Shown here: positions 1-7,837 of the stretch, piece after piece
Layout of the letters: the number at the start of each line of letters is the position of its first letter
How positions within the stretch are numbered: the first letter of the stretch is position 1
Source of the DNA: an uncultured Clostridia bacterium
GTDB lineage: Bacteria; Bacillota; Clostridia; Oscillospirales; Acutalibacteraceae
Length of the DNA: 34,238 bases
Assembly (NCBI GenBank): GCA_946628455.1
Contig: CAMOWP010000001.1
Span: forward strand, 1 to 34,238
Direction: 5' to 3'
Notes under the pieces: generated by a model
The model's input: only the letters and a program-made list of their open reading frames with translations
Databases searched by the model: none
Told to the model about the DNA's origin: nothing
Made by a program: the position numbers and the translations under genes

Positions 1-82
1 TTTCATCCCAGCCGAGGCGGTACATATTCGCCGTTGTTGCGCATATTTCCTTTAAAAACGGCGCGTCAAAAATGTTTTTCAT
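1..82 (-). CDS. rhaD: Rhamnulose-1-phosphate aldolase, N-terminal fragment (cut by window edge)
   Basis: Only the first 27 codons are inside the window. The reading frame starts at an ATG at 80-82 that overlaps the rhaA stop as ATGA, with a strong GGAGGAGGTG-type ribosome binding site just upstream inside rhaA (about 95-107). The visible N-terminus contains the ATT-N-MYRLGWDE pattern typical of class II rhamnulose-1-phosphate aldolases (E. coli RhaD has KATTDAWLKGWDERNGGN at the same place). The family cleaves L-rhamnulose-1-phosphate into dihydroxyacetone phosphate and L-lactaldehyde in the cytoplasm. Third gene of a rhaB-rhaA-rhaD operon. The identification rests on a short fragment plus strong context; the zinc ligands lie outside the window. 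Confidence 0.85.
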   Translation of the reverse strand, partial: MKNIFDAPFLKEICATTANMYRLGWDE

Positions 83-1329
83 CTTAAGGAGAGCACCTCC
101 TCCTCGTAACGCTTAACCTCTGCATAGTATTCTGCAGGGGTGTTTTCTCTTTTGAGATATTCCTGCCATATATCGTAAAACGGCGCTGCCTTGAGCTCCT
201 CCTGAAGCACCATAAGCTGTGTGAAATCGGAGGCGTCCTGAAGCTCCTTAAGCCTGTCGTTCGGCTGAAGAAGCGCAAAGAGAAGCGATTTCTGAACGTT
301 GCGAACGCCTGTAACCCAGGCGGAGATTCTGTTAATGCTTGCGTCGAAATAATCAAGCGCAATGCTCACTCTTCCGTCAAGCCCGCCGCAGCGAACAATC
401 TCGCGGCAGATTTCCTTCGTTTCATCGTCAAAGAGAACAACGTGGTCGCTGTCCCAGCGAATCGGGCGCGTAACGTGAAGCGCGATTTCGGGGAAGAATG
501 CAAGCAGGGCGGGAATTTTATCGCTTACAACCTCTGTCGGATGATAGTGGCCGTTATCCATAAGCGGAATGCATTTATCCATATTCATTGCCGCGTAGCT
601 TAAAGCAAATTCAGCCGAGCCTACCGTATAAGCCTCAACGCCTATGCCGAAAACCTTGCTTTCAACAGTCGGCTTAACAAGCCTGAAATCATAAGGCTCT
701 GAAAGAATCTCGTCAATCGCTTCCTTGTAGCGAAGGCGCGGGCCTATTCTGTCTGCGGGGATGTCCTTGAAGCCGTCGCCCGTCCATATGTTCATAACGC
801 AGGGCTGCCTGAGCTCCTCGGCAAGATACTGTGAAATCCTTATGCAAGCCTTGCCGTGCTCAATCCAGAATTTTCTTGTTTCCTCGTCAGGGGAAGCAAG
901 GGTAAGCGGGTCGCATTTCGGATGTGAAAAGAAGGTCGGATTAAAATCGCAGCCGAGCCCTCTCTCCTTGCAGAAATCAACCCATTTTTTAAAGTGCTTC
1001 GGCTCTAATTTATCGCGGTCAACCCACGGATTTTCCTCGTCAAAAATCGCGTAGGAGGCGTGAAGATTCATCTTGATTTTACCGGGAACGAGCTTTAAAA
1101 CCTCGTCAATATCAGCCATCAGCTCCTCGGGAGTTCTCGCTCTGCCGGGGTAATTTCCCGTTGTCTGTATTCCTCCGGTAAGCGGTTTAGAAGGGTCTGT
1201 GTCAAAGCCCCTTACGTCGTCTCCCTGCCAGCAGTGAAGCGAAATTGAAACATTTTTCAATGTGTCAAGCGCCTTTTCGGTATCAACTCCGTATGAGGCG
1301 TAAACCTTTTTTGCATCTGAATATGCCAT
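79..1329 (-). CDS. rhaA: L-rhamnose isomerase
   Basis: Cytoplasmic isomerase converting L-rhamnose to L-rhamnulose, first step of phosphorylative rhamnose breakdown. The 416-residue product matches the usual family length (E. coli 419). Family landmarks are visible: HASYAIFDE near residue 90, FNPTFFSHP near 130, NIWTGDGFKD near 180, EAYTVGSAEFALSYA near 231, LMDNGHYHP near 255 and RWDSDHV near 290, which carry the Glu/Asp/His metal ligands of this TIM-barrel enzyme. The ATG at 1327-1329 shares one base with the rhaB stop (TAATG) and is preceded by GGAGG at about 1337, so translation is coupled to rhaB. Its own TGA overlaps the rhaD start by 4 bases. Confidence 0.97.
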   Translation of the reverse strand: MAYSDAKKVYASYGVDTEKALDTLKNVSISLHCWQGDDVRGFDTDPSKPLTGGIQTTGNYPGRARTPEELMADIDEVLKLVPGKIKMNLHASYAIFDEENPWVDRDKLEPKHFKKWVDFCKERGLGCDFNPTFFSHPKCDPLTLASPDEETRKFWIEHGKACIRISQYLAEELRQPCVMNIWTGDGFKDIPADRIGPRLRYKEAIDEILSEPYDFRLVKPTVESKVFGIGVEAYTVGSAEFALSYAAMNMDKCIPLMDNGHYHPTEVVSDKIPALLAFFPEIALHVTRPIRWDSDHVVLFDDETKEICREIVRCGGLDGRVSIALDYFDASINRISAWVTGVRNVQKSLLFALLQPNDRLKELQDASDFTQLMVLQEELKAAPFYDIWQEYLKRENTPAEYYAEVKRYEEEVLSLR

Positions 1330-2687
1330 TATTTTACCTCCGTAGTATCAAAAGAGTTTTTAACAAGCTCTCTTGCCTTTTCAAGCGTTAAGCTCTTATC
1401 TGAAAACATCAGCTGCGAGATTATGTTTCCCGTTGCTGTTGCTTCAACGGGACCCGCTGTAACGCGCTTTCCCGTATATTTTGCGGTGAGCGAATTAAGA
1501 TAAGAATCCTTGCTGCCTCCGCCTACAATATTGATTGAGTCAACCGTTTTACCGCTTATTTCCTCAATCTCTTTAACAGCCCTTGCATATGTTTTTGCAA
1601 GGGAATGATAAACTGAATTTATAACAACGTCAAGCCCGAGCGAGCTGTCGCCGAGGTAAGCCTTTATAGCTTCTGTCATATTTTCAGGGGCAAGGAACGC
1701 AGGGGAGTTCGGGTCAATTTCCATATGCGTTTTGCAGTTCATCGCAAGGCGCATCATATCGTCGTAAGAATAGCGCTTGTTAAGGTTTCTGCGTATGCTC
1801 TGGAAAAGCCACATCCCCATAATGTTTTTAAGGAAACGGAAGCGGTAATCTATTCCGCCCTCGTTTGTAAAGTTCGCCCTCATCGCCTCTTCGCAGAGAA
1901 CGGGAGCGGCGTTTTCCGTTCCTATGAGCGACCACGTGCCCGAGGAGATGTAAACTCCGCAGTCTCCAACCGAGCAGGCGGCAACAGCGCTTGCCGTGTC
2001 ATGCGACGGAGCGTGGATAACCGTGCTTTCAAACGGGAAGCCCTTAAGCGCGCCGATTTCGGTGCAGGGAACGGAAAGGTCGCTGAAAAGCTCGCTTTTA
2101 ATTCCGATTTTATCAAGAATTTCCCCGTCCCATTTTTTCGTTTTTGCGTTAACAAGGTTGGTCGTTGTGGCATTTGTGTATTCGTTGCTTATTTCGCCAG
2201 TCAGCCTGAAGGAAAGGTAATCGGGCATCATAAGAAAATATTTTGCCCTGTCAAGCTTGCCGCTTTTTTTATCGCAGTAAAGCTGATAGATTGAATTGAA
2301 TTCAGCCTTCTGAATTCCCGTTTTTGCGTAAAGCTCGCTTTGCGTTATGATTTTTGAAAACTCCTCCTGAATTGAAGCCGTCCTTGAATCGCGGTAAGAG
2401 ACGGCGGGGAGGAGCTCCTTTTTGTTTTTGTCAAGCAAAACGTAGTCAACGCCCCAGGTGTCAATTGCAATTGTTGCGGGGATTTTGCCGAGCTCGCCGC
2501 ATTTTGCAATCCCCGCCTTAACCTCTGAAACAAGCTTTTCAATATCCCAGACGAGCGTGCCGCCGCTCTCACTGAGATAATCCTCAAAGCGGTAAATCTC
2601 CTCAAGCCTCAGCCTTCCGTTTTCAACGTATCCGAGGATGTGCCGTCCGCTTGAAGCGCCGATATCTATTGCTAAATGATAGGTCAA
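1329..2687 (-). CDS. rhaB: Rhamnulokinase
   Basis: FGGY-family sugar kinase that phosphorylates L-rhamnulose at O1. The N-terminal phosphate-binding segment AIDIGASSGRH and the ISSGTWSLIG motif of the second domain are characteristic of RhaB, as is the late GGGSKDSYLN adenosine motif. I place the start at a TTG (2685-2687) because an AAAGGAGG ribosome binding site ends 7 bases upstream and the protein then begins MTYHLAIDIG, the normal family N-terminus (452 residues). The frame stays open to a GTG at 2717, but that extension would cover the ribosome binding site. First gene of the operon, so expression of all three rha genes depends on the promoter at 2737-2766. Confidence 0.96.
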   Translation of the reverse strand: MTYHLAIDIGASSGRHILGYVENGRLRLEEIYRFEDYLSESGGTLVWDIEKLVSEVKAGIAKCGELGKIPATIAIDTWGVDYVLLDKNKKELLPAVSYRDSRTASIQEEFSKIITQSELYAKTGIQKAEFNSIYQLYCDKKSGKLDRAKYFLMMPDYLSFRLTGEISNEYTNATTTNLVNAKTKKWDGEILDKIGIKSELFSDLSVPCTEIGALKGFPFESTVIHAPSHDTASAVAACSVGDCGVYISSGTWSLIGTENAAPVLCEEAMRANFTNEGGIDYRFRFLKNIMGMWLFQSIRRNLNKRYSYDDMMRLAMNCKTHMEIDPNSPAFLAPENMTEAIKAYLGDSSLGLDVVINSVYHSLAKTYARAVKEIEEISGKTVDSINIVGGGSKDSYLNSLTAKYTGKRVTAGPVEATATGNIISQLMFSDKSLTLEKARELVKNSFDTTEVK

Positions 2688-2703
2688 CGCAAAGCCTCCT
2701 TTT

Positions 2704-2747
2704 TGTGATATAAACACTGATTATAAATTCTTTAGAATTATATCACA
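2704..2747. repeat. Perfect 10-bp inverted repeat around the rha start region, with nested palindrome
   Basis: TGTGATATAA (2704-2713) is mirrored exactly by TTATATCACA (2738-2747), leaving a 24-base centre. Inside it is a second, shorter palindrome, AATTCT-TT-AGAATT (2726-2739). The outer arms bracket the transcription start zone and the right arm overlaps the -10 hexamer. This layout suits a repressor operator or a looped pair of half-sites. No regulator gene for rhamnose is in the window, so the binding protein is unknown. Confidence 0.5.
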
Positions 2748-2766
2748 TATATCTTAAATTGTCCAA
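2737..2766 (-). promoter_or_regulatory. Predicted sigma-A promoter of rhaBAD
   Basis: Reading the minus strand, TTGGAC (2761-2766) is followed after 18 bases by TATAAT (2737-2742). The -10 hexamer is the consensus and sits about 50 bases upstream of the rhaB TTG start. The -10 lies inside the right arm of the inverted repeat at 2704-2747, so a protein bound there would block polymerase. Promoter assignment is by hexamer inspection only. Confidence 0.6.
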
Positions 2767-2843
2767 TAAATGACAAATTAAAATCTTAAATTTCATAATA
2801 ATTTTATGCTCTTGCCGTAATTATATCAAAATAAAAATCGGTA

Positions 2844-2872
2844 TTGCATATTTGCGCCGTCTGTGTTAAAAT
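2844..2872 (+). promoter_or_regulatory. Predicted promoter of the glycine riboswitch/symporter transcript
   Basis: TTGCAT (2844-2849), 17-base spacer, TAAAAT (2867-2872), with a TG one base before the -10 (extended -10). The start would fall near 2879, shortly before the first aptamer. Between this and the divergent rha promoter lies about 80 bp of AT-rich DNA, including a further TTATATCA half-site at 2821-2828. Confidence 0.6.
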
Positions 2873-2895
2873 ACTACAAAATTAAAAAGGTTGGG

Positions 2896-3056
2896 TGAAG
2901 CATTCAGGAAAGGTCTGTTTTTAACAGCGCCGAAGGCGTAAAACGCTCAGGATAATGAACTGTTTGCTGACAAACCCCGGAGAATTCCATTTATGGATGC
3001 CGAAGGTGCAAGCAGGGGAACCTGTGAATCTCTCAGGCGAAAGGACGGGGCGTTTT
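2896..3056 (+). ncRNA. Tandem glycine riboswitch
   Basis: Two successive glycine aptamer cores are legible. The first contains GCGCCGAAGGCG-TAAA-ACGCTCAGG (2926-2950). The second is canonical: GGAGA at about 2979, GCCGAAGGTGCAAGC at 2999-3013, then TCTCAGGCGAAAGGACGGGG up to 3050, with CCCC at 2975-2978 and GGGG near 3047 forming its P1 stem. The order and the conserved CGAAGG, CTCAGG and AAAGGAC blocks match the gcvT-class glycine riboswitch. It is followed by an intrinsic terminator and then by a glycine/alanine symporter gene, a well-known target of this class. The first aptamer is more degenerate than the second. Confidence 0.92.
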
Positions 3057-3088
3057 CTCAGATAGTTAATACTGTCATCGGGTTATAG

Positions 3089-3117
3089 GGTCAGCAAATA
3101 TTTGCCGACCTTTTTAT
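3089..3117 (+). terminator. Intrinsic terminator, expression platform of the glycine riboswitch
   Basis: GGTC-A-GCAA...TTGC-C-GACC (3089-3110) is followed directly by TTTTTATT (3111-3118), and sits between the second aptamer and the symporter ribosome binding site GGGAGG. This is the expected place for transcriptional control by glycine. I cannot tell from sequence alone whether glycine promotes or prevents read-through. Confidence 0.75.
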
Positions 3118-3132
3118 TATGGGAGGAACACT

Positions 3133-4653
3133 ATGTGGGAAAACATTATCGGAGTTATTGAAAAAATCAATGACACAGTCAACGGAATAGTATGGGGCTG
3201 GCCTGTTATTATTCTTATTCTCGGAACGGGAATATTGCTTACGGTTCGCACCCGCGCTTTGCAAATCAGGCATTTTCCCGATTCGCTTAACACAACCATT
3301 ATCCCTACCCTCAAGGGGCTCGGCAAGAAAAAGGAAAAGGATTCAAGGCTCCATTCCGTATCTCAGTTTGAGGCGTTTTCAACCGCTATTTCGGGAACGG
3401 TAGGAACGGGAAATATCGTCGGCGTAATCTCGGCTATTCTCACGGGCGGCCCGGGCGCAGTTTTCTGGATGTGGGTTTCGGCGTTTTTCGGTATGGTTAC
3501 AAATTATTCCGAAAACGTGCTCGGCTTATATTTCAGGAAAAAGGATAAGTACGGCCATCTCTCGGGCGGCGCGTTTTACTATATAGCTTACGGCCTTAAG
3601 TGGAAATGGCTCGGCTATCTTGCGGCAGTGTTCTGCGTTTTTGCGGCAATCGGTATGAGCGGTGTTCAGACAAATAAAATTTCGGGAACGCTTTCAGAGG
3701 CGTATGCGAGGATGACCTCAAGCGAAAGCTCGCAGAGCGTAAGGCTCACAGTCGGCGTTATCGTTGCTGTTATAACCGCAATAGTTATCATCGGCGGAAT
3801 CAAAAGAATCGGCAAGGTGGCTTCAATGCTCGTTCCGTTTATGTCGCTTCTTTTCATAGTTATGGCGCTTATCGCAATAATTATGAACGTTAAAAATATC
3901 CCGTCAACCTTCGCTTTAATTTTCTCAAAGGCGTTTAATTTCAAGGCGGCAGGCGGCGGAATCCTCGGCTATTCCTTCGCTCAGGTTATCAAAAAGGGTA
4001 TGGCGCGCGGCGTTTTCTCTAACGAGGCAGGGCTCGGCTCCTCCGTTATCGCGCACTCCGCTTCCGAAACAAGAGAGCCCGTTAAGCAGGGCCTCTGGGG
4101 AGTTTTTGAGGTGTTCTTTGACAGCTTCATCATCTGCACCCTGACGGCGTTTATGTTCCTTACAACCTTTGATTTGACAAAGCTTTCCGCCGATATGGAG
4201 GACAGCGTTATGTCAATGAATATGTTCTCAACCAATTTCGGCGCGTTCGGAACGGTTATTTTCTCAATTATCCTTCCGCTCTTCGCGTTTACAACGGTTA
4301 TCGCCTGGTCATATTACGGCGAGAAGGCTGTTGAATTCTGCTTCAGCTGGCTCAAGGGCGGAAAGCAGAAATACGCCGTAAACGTTTTCAAGGTGGTTTA
4401 CGTTATTCTGATTGCCGCCTCGGCGACTATTCACAGCGAGCTTATCTGGTCTATTGACGATACGTTTAACGGGCTTATGGCTGTGCCAAACCTTATCTGC
4501 GTTGTTGCGCTGAGCGGCCTCGTTGTAAAGATTACAAGGAACTATTTTGACAGAAAAAAGGGCAGGGACGTTGAGCCTATGCTTTCGGCTTATCCCGAAA
4601 TGAACGAGGAATTCAAGGAGGATATCCTTTCCGAAAACGAGGAAATGCAGTAA
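3133..4653 (+). CDS. Alanine/glycine:cation symporter family protein (AGCS)
   Basis: Integral membrane sodium- or proton-coupled amino acid carrier. The 506-residue product has the length and pattern of the AGCS (AlsT/GlyP/DagA) family: an N-terminal hydrophobic helix WPVIILILGTGILLTVRT, then the signature ISGTVGTGNIVGV near residues 87-99, GGPGAVFWMW near 105, and SNEAGLGSS near residue 298. About ten hydrophobic segments follow one another, ending in a charged C-terminal tail. ATG follows GGGAGG at 3121-3126. The upstream glycine riboswitch indicates that glycine (perhaps also alanine) is the physiological substrate; the sequence does not separate uptake from efflux. Single-gene transcript ending at the hairpin 4669-4692. 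Confidence 0.93.
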   Translation: MWENIIGVIEKINDTVNGIVWGWPVIILILGTGILLTVRTRALQIRHFPDSLNTTIIPTLKGLGKKKEKDSRLHSVSQFEAFSTAISGTVGTGNIVGVISAILTGGPGAVFWMWVSAFFGMVTNYSENVLGLYFRKKDKYGHLSGGAFYYIAYGLKWKWLGYLAAVFCVFAAIGMSGVQTNKISGTLSEAYARMTSSESSQSVRLTVGVIVAVITAIVIIGGIKRIGKVASMLVPFMSLLFIVMALIAIIMNVKNIPSTFALIFSKAFNFKAAGGGILGYSFAQVIKKGMARGVFSNEAGLGSSVIAHSASETREPVKQGLWGVFEVFFDSFIICTLTAFMFLTTFDLTKLSADMEDSVMSMNMFSTNFGAFGTVIFSIILPLFAFTTVIAWSYYGEKAVEFCFSWLKGGKQKYAVNVFKVVYVILIAASATIHSELIWSIDDTFNGLMAVPNLICVVALSGLVVKITRNYFDRKKGRDVEPMLSAYPEMNEEFKEDILSENEEMQ

Positions 4654-4668
4654 AATTACAGATTAAAA

Positions 4669-4702
4669 GGGCTACTGAAAATTCAGTAGCCCTTGTTTTT
4701 TA
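4669..4702. terminator. Bidirectional intrinsic terminator
   Basis: Perfect stem GGGCTACTGA/TCAGTAGCCC (4669-4692) followed on the plus strand by TTGTTTTTT, terminating the symporter transcript. On the minus strand the same stem is followed by TTTTAATC, so it can also end the convergent 8.6-4.7 kb operon, whose last stop codon is at 4700. Confidence 0.85.
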
Positions 4703-5572
4703 AAGCATATGCTTAATCGGTGTTATCTCGGGCACGCCTTCAAAGCCGTAAAAGCCTGCCGCGTTTTCACCGAGTAGCCTTGCCTTGTCGCCCTCGCTTA
4801 TCTCTTTTGATTTTGTTATAAAATCAAAGCTCATTTTGTAGGTTATTTCAACCATGGTCCGCGGGTAATCGCTGCCCCACATAAGCTTGTCAAAGCCGCA
4901 GATTTCAGCGGCATCGTTTATTGCTTTGATTGCTGAGGGGTAGGGGTAAAATTCGCTGTTGAAAAGCCAGGTTATGCCTCCGCTTTCAATAAAAACGTTT
5001 TTGTTTCTTGCAAGCTTAATCTGCTCCCTCCAGCCGTCGGTTGTCACCATTCCGAAATGCCCGATTGCGATTTTCAAATCAGGCAGCTGCTGAATAATTT
5101 CCCTGAGCGATGCGGTCTGCTTATCGCCGTCGGCAAGGTCAATTGAAATAAATTTGCCGTTTTTGTACGCCGTTTCAAAAACCTCAAAGTGCTTTGTCAA
5201 ATCCTGCTCCCTGAGCTTGCAGGCGCAGAGCTTTATTCCGTCAAACCCGTCAACTCCGTAGCTTTCGCCCTCGTCGTAAAGCGAGCAGATTTTAATGCGC
5301 TCGGGGTATTTTTCTTTAACGGAAAGGAGGTAGGAATCCTGCCTGCCGTCCATTACCTCCTGGGTTACAACGGCTCCGCTTACGCAGGCGTAGTCCATAT
5401 TTGAAACGAGCATTTCGGCGCTGTTTTCACCGTTTAACATATAAGGCGGCATCATCTGGCGGATTTCACCGCCGAAATTGCTTCTGCCGTCAGTCAGCGC
5501 AAAAACTCTTCCGTTTTGGTTATAGCCGTCCTGCTTTTTCCATAAATGAGTGTGAGCGTCAATTATAATCAT
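4700..5572 (-). CDS. Amidohydrolase-2 family hydrolase, candidate sugar-acid lactonase
   Basis: A 290-residue metal-dependent hydrolase with the amidohydrolase-2 (PF04909/COG3618-like) layout: DAHTHLW at residues 5-11 gives the HxH metal site, IGHFGM near residue 169 the central histidine, and MWGSDYPRT near 233-241 the catalytic aspartate. Relatives in this superfamily hydrolyse lactones such as fuconolactone, rhamnonolactone and 2-pyrone-4,6-dicarboxylate. It is the last gene of the minus-strand unit; its ATG overlaps the stop of the dehydrogenase upstream by 4 bases (ATGA) and has no strong ribosome binding site, implying translational coupling. Between sugar dehydrogenases and a galactonate-type dehydrogenase, hydrolysis of L-galactono-1,4-lactone is the best guess. 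Substrate is inference. Confidence 0.8.
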   Translation of the reverse strand: MIIIDAHTHLWKKQDGYNQNGRVFALTDGRSNFGGEIRQMMPPYMLNGENSAEMLVSNMDYACVSGAVVTQEVMDGRQDSYLLSVKEKYPERIKICSLYDEGESYGVDGFDGIKLCACKLREQDLTKHFEVFETAYKNGKFISIDLADGDKQTASLREIIQQLPDLKIAIGHFGMVTTDGWREQIKLARNKNVFIESGGITWLFNSEFYPYPSAIKAINDAAEICGFDKLMWGSDYPRTMVEITYKMSFDFITKSKEISEGDKARLLGENAAGFYGFEGVPEITPIKHML

Positions 5573-6600
5573 AGCTTGATTTCATCCCCGATTCTAATTA
5601 AAAGCTTGTTCAGCGAGCCGTCGTTATTCGCAAGCGCTTTAAACGCCGCCCCTGCTGTTTCAACCGTGTAAACGTCGCTTACCATATTTAGAATATCAAC
5701 CTGTTTTGAAGCAACAAGGTCAATAAGCGTTTCAAAATCCTTTGTGAAGGCGTTTCTGCTTCCGAAGATATTGAGCTCCTTTTTGAGGATAACCGAGTGA
5801 ACGAAGGTTGTTTCGCGCTTTCCGTTTCCGATAAGAATTATGTTAGCCCCGTGCGCCGCCTGCTCAATGCAGGAGAGGAAGGTTTCGGGCGCGCCGCACG
5901 CCTCAACGCAGACGTCGAAGCCGCAGCCGTTGGTGAACTCCTTGCATTTTTCCTCAAGGCTTTCGGTTTTGCTGTTGATAATCATATCTGCGCCGTAGCC
6001 CTTTGCCGCTTCAAGGCGGCTCTCAAGCAAATCCGCAATCGCAACTCTTGCGCCCATTGATTTTGCCCGTATGAGCGCAAACAGACCTATCGGGCCGGCG
6101 CCCATAATCAGAAGGTTATCGCCCTTTTTAACCTCGGCTCTTGAGAGCGCGTGCGCGCTGATTGAAAACGGCTCAATGAGGGCGAGCTCCTTTGCGCTGA
6201 GCCCCTTGCCGTCAATTATTCTTTCAATCGGCATCGTTATGTATTCCTGAAAGGAGCCGTCGCGCTGAACGCCCATCGTCTGATTATCGTGGCAGGCGTT
6301 AACGAGTCCTCTTTTGCAGGCGTAGCACTCCCCGCAGTTGAAATACGGGTTGCAGGTTACAATATCTCCCGCCTTAAAGCCCCTGTCATTTTCGGGTATT
6401 TCAACTATCTGAGCCGAAAATTCGTGACCCGGGATTCTCGGATATGTTGTAAACGGCTGGTTGCCTGTGAAGGAGGCAACGTCCGCGCCGCAGATTCCGC
6501 AGTAAAGCACTCTGAGCAGCGCCTCGCCTTCCCTGCAAACGGGTTTTTCTTTGTCAATTATACCGATTTCAAACGGTTTAGTTATCTGAATTGCTTTCAT
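5569..6600 (-). CDS. Zinc-dependent MDR dehydrogenase, L-galactonate-5-dehydrogenase-like (LgoD/RspB type)
   Basis: Medium-chain dehydrogenase of 343 residues. The catalytic zinc site is visible as C37 in CGICGAD and H59-E60 in PGHE, the structural zinc site as C89, C92, C95 and C103, and the Rossmann motif as GAGPIG near residue 166. The overall pattern resembles E. coli RspB and YjjN/LgoD, the latter oxidising L-galactonate to D-tagaturonate. The presence of uxaB and uxaA 5 kb upstream on the same strand, which would consume tagaturonate and altronate, favours that reaction over L-threonine, sorbitol or idonate oxidation. GAGGA lies 7 bases before the ATG, overlapping the end of the preceding gene (2-base gap). 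Family assignment firm, substrate inferred. Confidence 0.85.
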   Translation of the reverse strand: MKAIQITKPFEIGIIDKEKPVCREGEALLRVLYCGICGADVASFTGNQPFTTYPRIPGHEFSAQIVEIPENDRGFKAGDIVTCNPYFNCGECYACKRGLVNACHDNQTMGVQRDGSFQEYITMPIERIIDGKGLSAKELALIEPFSISAHALSRAEVKKGDNLLIMGAGPIGLFALIRAKSMGARVAIADLLESRLEAAKGYGADMIINSKTESLEEKCKEFTNGCGFDVCVEACGAPETFLSCIEQAAHGANIILIGNGKRETTFVHSVILKKELNIFGSRNAFTKDFETLIDLVASKQVDILNMVSDVYTVETAGAAFKALANNDGSLNKLLIRIGDEIKL

Positions 6601-6602
6601 TT

Positions 6603-7805
6603 TTATTCCTCACTGATATAGTTTTTGTTCCAGATTACCGCAGTTTTGAGCGGAGCGCCCTTTGAATAAATTTTATTAACGTATGCGTCCATCGGGTCGC
6701 TTGTGAATTCATTTTTGTCAATAAGCTCAACAAGCTCGTCAAAATGGCTTTCGGCTAAAATTTCAATTGCCTCCTCCATATGCTTTTGAGTAAAGTTTAT
6801 TGAGGAGAGGATTACGTGGTTTTTAAAGCCGAAGGGCATTGTGTCAAACGTGATTTTCGGGCCGAGCGAAAAGCTGTCGTAAATTCCGTTGCAGCCGAGC
6901 ACGCCGTAATCAAACGCAATCCTGCTTTCAATTTCCGTTCCGCTTGTGCCAACAAAAACGGAGCACGCGCCGCCGAGGCGGTCTTTTATTCTCTCTGCCG
7001 TTTCCTCCTCTGAAAGCCCGAAGGAGCAAAGATAATCCGCGCCGATGTATTTTTTAACAAACTGAACCTTTTCTGAGCTTTCGTCGCTTCTTGCAATGAA
7101 AAGAATTTCAGCCTCGGGGTGATTTCTTCTTATCCGGTCTCCTATGAAAAGTCCCGTAGTACCGAGCCCGAAGATTACCGTTTTATCAAAGGTCTCCTCC
7201 TCGGCAATTTTTAACGCTTCGTCTGCTGAGCATTTTTCCCTCGCCATAATAACTCTGAAATTCTGCGCCGAGCCGATGTCGCACATTCTTTCGTGCTGAA
7301 AAATCGCACAGGCGTAAGGGTCGCTGAAAACAAGCCTTTTTGCAAGAGTTAGCGGGAGCTTAGTTAGTCCCTCATATTTTTCGGGGAGGTGAAGCAGCAT
7401 ATCGTGGTTGAAATAGTTTCTGTCGCTGAAAAGCCCGTCCGCTCTGTCGCAGCCGTATTCAAAATAGCTTTCGTCCTCGGTGAATCTCGTCGGGTCAAAG
7501 CTGTCTCCGCCGCGGATAAGAACAATCGCAAAGCGGTTTTCGCCGGGTACCCAGACAACGCCCTCGTGGCCGTTAATCAGCCTGCTTTCGCCCTCTGGGA
7601 ATTTTTCACTGAGCGCGCCCTTCGTCCCCATTTTCATAAGCTCAAAATCCGTTCCGCAAAAGCCGCAGAAAACGGGGAGCGCCTCAACTCCCTCTTTAAG
7701 CTCCTCGCCGCGAAGCCTCTGCCGCGGGGGATTGATTAAGTTTATTTCGCCGTATCTCAGCGGCTCTTTTTCATCGTTAACAAAATAGGTTGCATTTGTT
7801 TTCAT
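6603..7805 (-). CDS. Glucose-dehydrogenase-like MDR sugar dehydrogenase (atypical)
   Basis: A 400-residue medium-chain dehydrogenase. CGFCGTDFE at residues 47-55 and NGHEGVV at 78-84 give the catalytic zinc ligands; CGTD followed by E is typical of sugar 1-dehydrogenases related to archaeal glucose dehydrogenase. The nucleotide fold shows FGLGTTG near residue 212. The lobe that normally carries the four structural-zinc cysteines is instead rich in Asp, Phe and Tyr with only one cysteine (YGCDRADG), so the second zinc appears lost. A role as NAD(P)-dependent L-galactose or L-fucose 1-dehydrogenase producing a lactone for the downstream amidohydrolase is inference from position. AGAGGT precedes the ATG. 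Confidence 0.75.
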   Translation of the reverse strand: MKTNATYFVNDEKEPLRYGEINLINPPRQRLRGEELKEGVEALPVFCGFCGTDFELMKMGTKGALSEKFPEGESRLINGHEGVVWVPGENRFAIVLIRGGDSFDPTRFTEDESYFEYGCDRADGLFSDRNYFNHDMLLHLPEKYEGLTKLPLTLAKRLVFSDPYACAIFQHERMCDIGSAQNFRVIMAREKCSADEALKIAEEETFDKTVIFGLGTTGLFIGDRIRRNHPEAEILFIARSDESSEKVQFVKKYIGADYLCSFGLSEEETAERIKDRLGGACSVFVGTSGTEIESRIAFDYGVLGCNGIYDSFSLGPKITFDTMPFGFKNHVILSSINFTQKHMEEAIEILAESHFDELVELIDKNEFTSDPMDAYVNKIYSKGAPLKTAVIWNKNYISEE

Positions 7806-7837
7806 AGCGTTACCTCTTATAAATAAATAGTTTCAAA

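Noticed and set aside
1725..2294. A 189-codon plus-strand frame across from rhaB
   Set aside because: Antisense to a full-length rhamnulokinase with all family motifs; no start signals.
2688..2717. GTG start for rhaB giving ten extra N-terminal residues
   Set aside because: The extension would translate through the ribosome binding site and start near the mRNA 5' end; the TTG at 2687 gives the family N-terminus.
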